Positions 61,379 to 64,000 of a stretch of DNA of 64,000 bases are shown piece by piece. Numbering within the stretch: the stretch's first letter is position 1; each line of letters starts with the position of its first letter. The translations under genes and the position numbers were made by a program. The stretch comes from Viscum album. Taxonomy: Eukaryota; Streptophyta; Magnoliopsida; Santalales; Viscaceae. The notes under the pieces were generated by a model. That model worked only from the letters and a program-made list of their open reading frames with translations. It ran no database searches and had not been told where the DNA came from. The DNA lies in assembly GCA_963277665.1 (NCBI GenBank), contig OY728122.1, forward strand, positions 1,981,654,883 to 1,981,718,882. Direction: 5' to 3'.

Positions 61379-64000
61379 TATCATGACCCAACCTGACAGG
61401 GATTGAACCACAACTACACCAAAACTACCTTCAATATGAAAGGGTTTGGGGTCTAGCATCGAGTAAGAAAATCACACATATGATAGGCCTTATACTAAAG
61501 TAACTATATTCACACACCCACATACATTTCTCTGCAATAGTGTAGAGATAATAAAAAATGAAATAGAAATTATTTCATACATTTATCCTATAAACAGATT
61601 ACACCATAAGTACTGAAAGTATAAAAAGTTAAAAATACAAGCCCACCAAAAAGATAAAAAGTGTCAAACTACTCAGATGGAGGCAACTACTATCTAATGA
61701 AACTATCGTAAGGCTACATAGCCATGCATTGACAAACACTCTGGTCGATCTAGCTCACTAAGATACGCCTACTCCGAGTCCTCTTGGGAATCTGTTGAAA
61801 GTCCTATCCTAGTTAAAATACATGACATATTCTTTAAAATCTTATGTTGGGGTGATTATAATAATACACAATAGGTTCCCCAAATACCCAAAAAAAGAGC
61901 GACTAAAGGGCGATAGTCCGCTCAATGTAGCCAAAGTGAACCTGGGTGAGAGAGAATAAAAAAATCCATCTCGACCACTCCCCGACTATACACAACTATT
62001 CATATCTATCCATAATTTGTGTCTATGGAATCTCTCCTTTTTATTACATAACGTTTCATTACATTTTACATACAGAAGATCTTTAAAGTCTAGTGTCTTG
62101 GAAATCAGGAACATAATACATGAAAAAAAATGTAAAAAATCCTTCTAAAACACTTTTAATGCTTCATCATAGGTTTACCCTAAGTTCAATTACTGCATCT
62201 TATAACCTAGAGACATACATCAAAGGAAAGGGTGAGTAGAAGGCCCAGTAAGGAAAACAAGGGAATCAATTTACTTGTGAAATCAATAAGAACATGATAA
62301 AAACATAAAGACATGAGCAATGGAAGTAGAGGCATTTCATAATGAAAATAACTTGAACCATAACATGAATATGTGGCTACAACATTTAATTTAGACATTC
62401 ATGAACATATCCCCAAGGTTCATCCCCAAGGTGTCATAAAAATTACCAAGGTTATTCACCAAGGTATCGTGAAACTTGTCATCTCTAGAGAATAAATTCT
62501 TTACCCAATGCATTGGAGCGTTATCAAGGCACACCATTAATATGTATTTATTTTCATGTGATACACATATATCATAATAAAACATTTCATAAAAAACTCG
62601 TAGAGAATAAAATAAATGGGTATCATTTTAAAATCTTGATGTTTTAAAAGTTCTTAAAAATGAGATCATTATGTCATTTATAACCCATGGAAAGAGAGTG
62701 AGGGTAATATATATGTCAATTATAGAATAAATATATCTTTATTATATATTTTTGAACACCCATAGAAACAAAATAGTTTTGGTTATTCACATAAATAAAA
62801 CAAGAGAGAAAGAAAGAGAAATTTTGAGGCAAAATTTCTACAGCATAACGGCTATATATCACGGTTTTAGAAAATAATAAAAAGAGAGGGGAAAAGGGTC
62901 TCCCATCCACAAATGAATCATTTTTCAGTATAGGGACAGATTAAAAATACATAAGATCATGGTGTGGACATTTTATTAACACACCACATGAAAAGGAAAC
63001 TTGAAAGGAAAGAGAAAGCACGATTTCTTTTGCGAAAATTCAGCAACCTAACGGCATCACTTAAAAATTCAAAAAGTCAATTGATGAGAGCGAAAAGGGT
63101 CTCTAATCATTTGAAAATGAAACTAAAGGTAGTAAATATATATAATAACAAGACCCCTCATAATTAAATGGAACTATAAGACATAACATAAAGGAATTCA
63201 TGACTTAAAAGAGGAGGGTGAAAGGTTCCCTTACCTTGAAGATTAACTTCGAAAGCATAAAGGTTGGGACCTTGGGAGGATTGAGGGAACCATGGGAGGG
63301 ATAATTGAGAGGTAGAAATACCATATCATCATTGAGGAGGATTTTGGAAAGAAAAGAATGAGGGAATGTCTTGGTATTTATAGGAAAACTGAGGGAATAA
63401 ATTATTAATTTCCAAGGGACACCTCATCGGTGGTATTTGCAAAACCATGGGCTTTCCCATGGTATTTTCCCATGGTATTGGCCACTTAGGACACCTCATA
63501 ACATATATTACTATTGACAAGTCTACCAGATTATTTACATCATGATTACATCATCAATGATGTCATTAAACACCCAAAACTCAAAACTGTATTTTTACAA
63601 TTCACCGAATAATTAACTGTTTCAGAAAAACCCCAAAAATGCACTCTAACCTAATATAGATGCTTTGAATTAAAAAATAAACTAAATTTTATGAAAATAA
63701 TTTTCTAAATATTTTTAATTTAATTTTTAAATAAAATCCTTATTTATTCCAAAAATAAAAATTTAAAACTATAACTCATTTTGTAACACCTTAAGAATGT
63801 AATCAATGCCCCATAAAATTACCATATAACCATAAGACAATAAAGTAACAATTTATGATTAATTTTTTTGAAAATAAATTTCCATTTTAAATTATTAAAT
63901 TAATTATAAAATCGTAAATAAAATATTTATGACATACAAAAATACCAAAACTTAAACTATGATCGTCTTTTCAATTTTAAGATGTCTAAAATGTATTTAT
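61379..64000 (-). repeat. Right LTR of the third element, partial
   Basis: Begins TATCATGACCC (left LTR: TGTCACGACTC) and follows the left LTR through GGGTCTAGC, ATCACACATATG, GATAGTC.GCTCAA and CATATCTATCCA up to about 62030. After that it diverges. It holds short CCAAGGT repeats at 62412-62465 and an AATTTC..AAAAGGGTCTC block repeated at 62820-62900 and 63030-63100. It may be a related but different LTR. Confidence 0.6.

Larger units (their letters stand above)
55762..64000 (-). mobile_element. Third Ty3/gypsy element, pol mostly deleted, right end outside the window
   Basis: Left LTR 55762-59108, a polypyrimidine tract next to it, an integrase tail remnant (59110-59500), gag (60000-60930), a primer-site complement (61358-61374) and the start of a right LTR at 61379. 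The order puts the element on the minus strand. Only about 2.3 kb separates the LTRs: protease, RT, RNase H and the integrase core are absent. The two LTRs align well for roughly their first 650 bp (from 55762 and 61379) and then differ, so they may not be a simple sister pair. Confidence 0.7.

Overview
This window is nuclear DNA from a seed plant with a repeat-rich genome, made up almost wholly of transposable elements. The evidence is AT-rich, intron-like DNA, Ty3/gypsy elements with methionine-initiator-tRNA-type primer sites, an L1-type LINE, CACTA (En/Spm) transposase pieces and a Mutator-like transposase joined to a plant mobile domain. I see no intact host gene, rRNA, tRNA or CRISPR array. 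The species cannot be named from the sequence.

Layout. 1-1581: the end of a 2-kb LTR of the same family as the youngest element in the window. 1.6-4.3 kb: decayed LINE on the + strand. 4.4-9.1 kb: AT-rich DNA with simple repeats and a cluster of 13-bp dyads at 6.0 kb. 9.1-15.78 kb: decayed CACTA element (+) with terminal repeat clusters, a 5' leader exon, the N-terminal part of its transposase, and a ~179-bp satellite arranged as three-monomer higher-order units. 15.9-42.7 kb: a Mutator-like element (-) cut in two. 42.7-55.3 kb: mostly unassigned DNA with a ~765-bp tandem duplication, two further 13-bp dyad clusters and a CACTA terminus at 55328. 55762 to the window end: a third gypsy element whose pol is largely deleted.

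The centre is a three-level nest. An old Ty3/gypsy element (19377-41608, LTRs of about 3.74 kb) sits inside the Mutator-like transposase gene, whose two halves lie at 41609-42660 and 18120-19376. A younger chromovirus-type gypsy element (30570-40694, two LTRs of 2002 bp each, target duplication TGGGA) sits inside the right LTR of the old element. All three are transcribed from the - strand. All carry inactivating changes, including the loss of catalytic residues.

The least expected feature is helically phased dyad DNA. The young element carries 13-bp dyads (TACAC-N3-GTGTA) in pairs 19-21 bp apart, with pairs about 92 bp apart, in both LTRs and in the leader. A second array in the same LTRs has CCC-N-CAGG every 22-23 bp. 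Different 13-bp dyads (TGAAC-N3-GTTCA; CCAC-N5-GTGG) spaced about 40 bp apart occur at 6.0, 46.3 and 47.3 kb. A weaker version of the TACAC dyads is found in the LTR of the third gypsy element.
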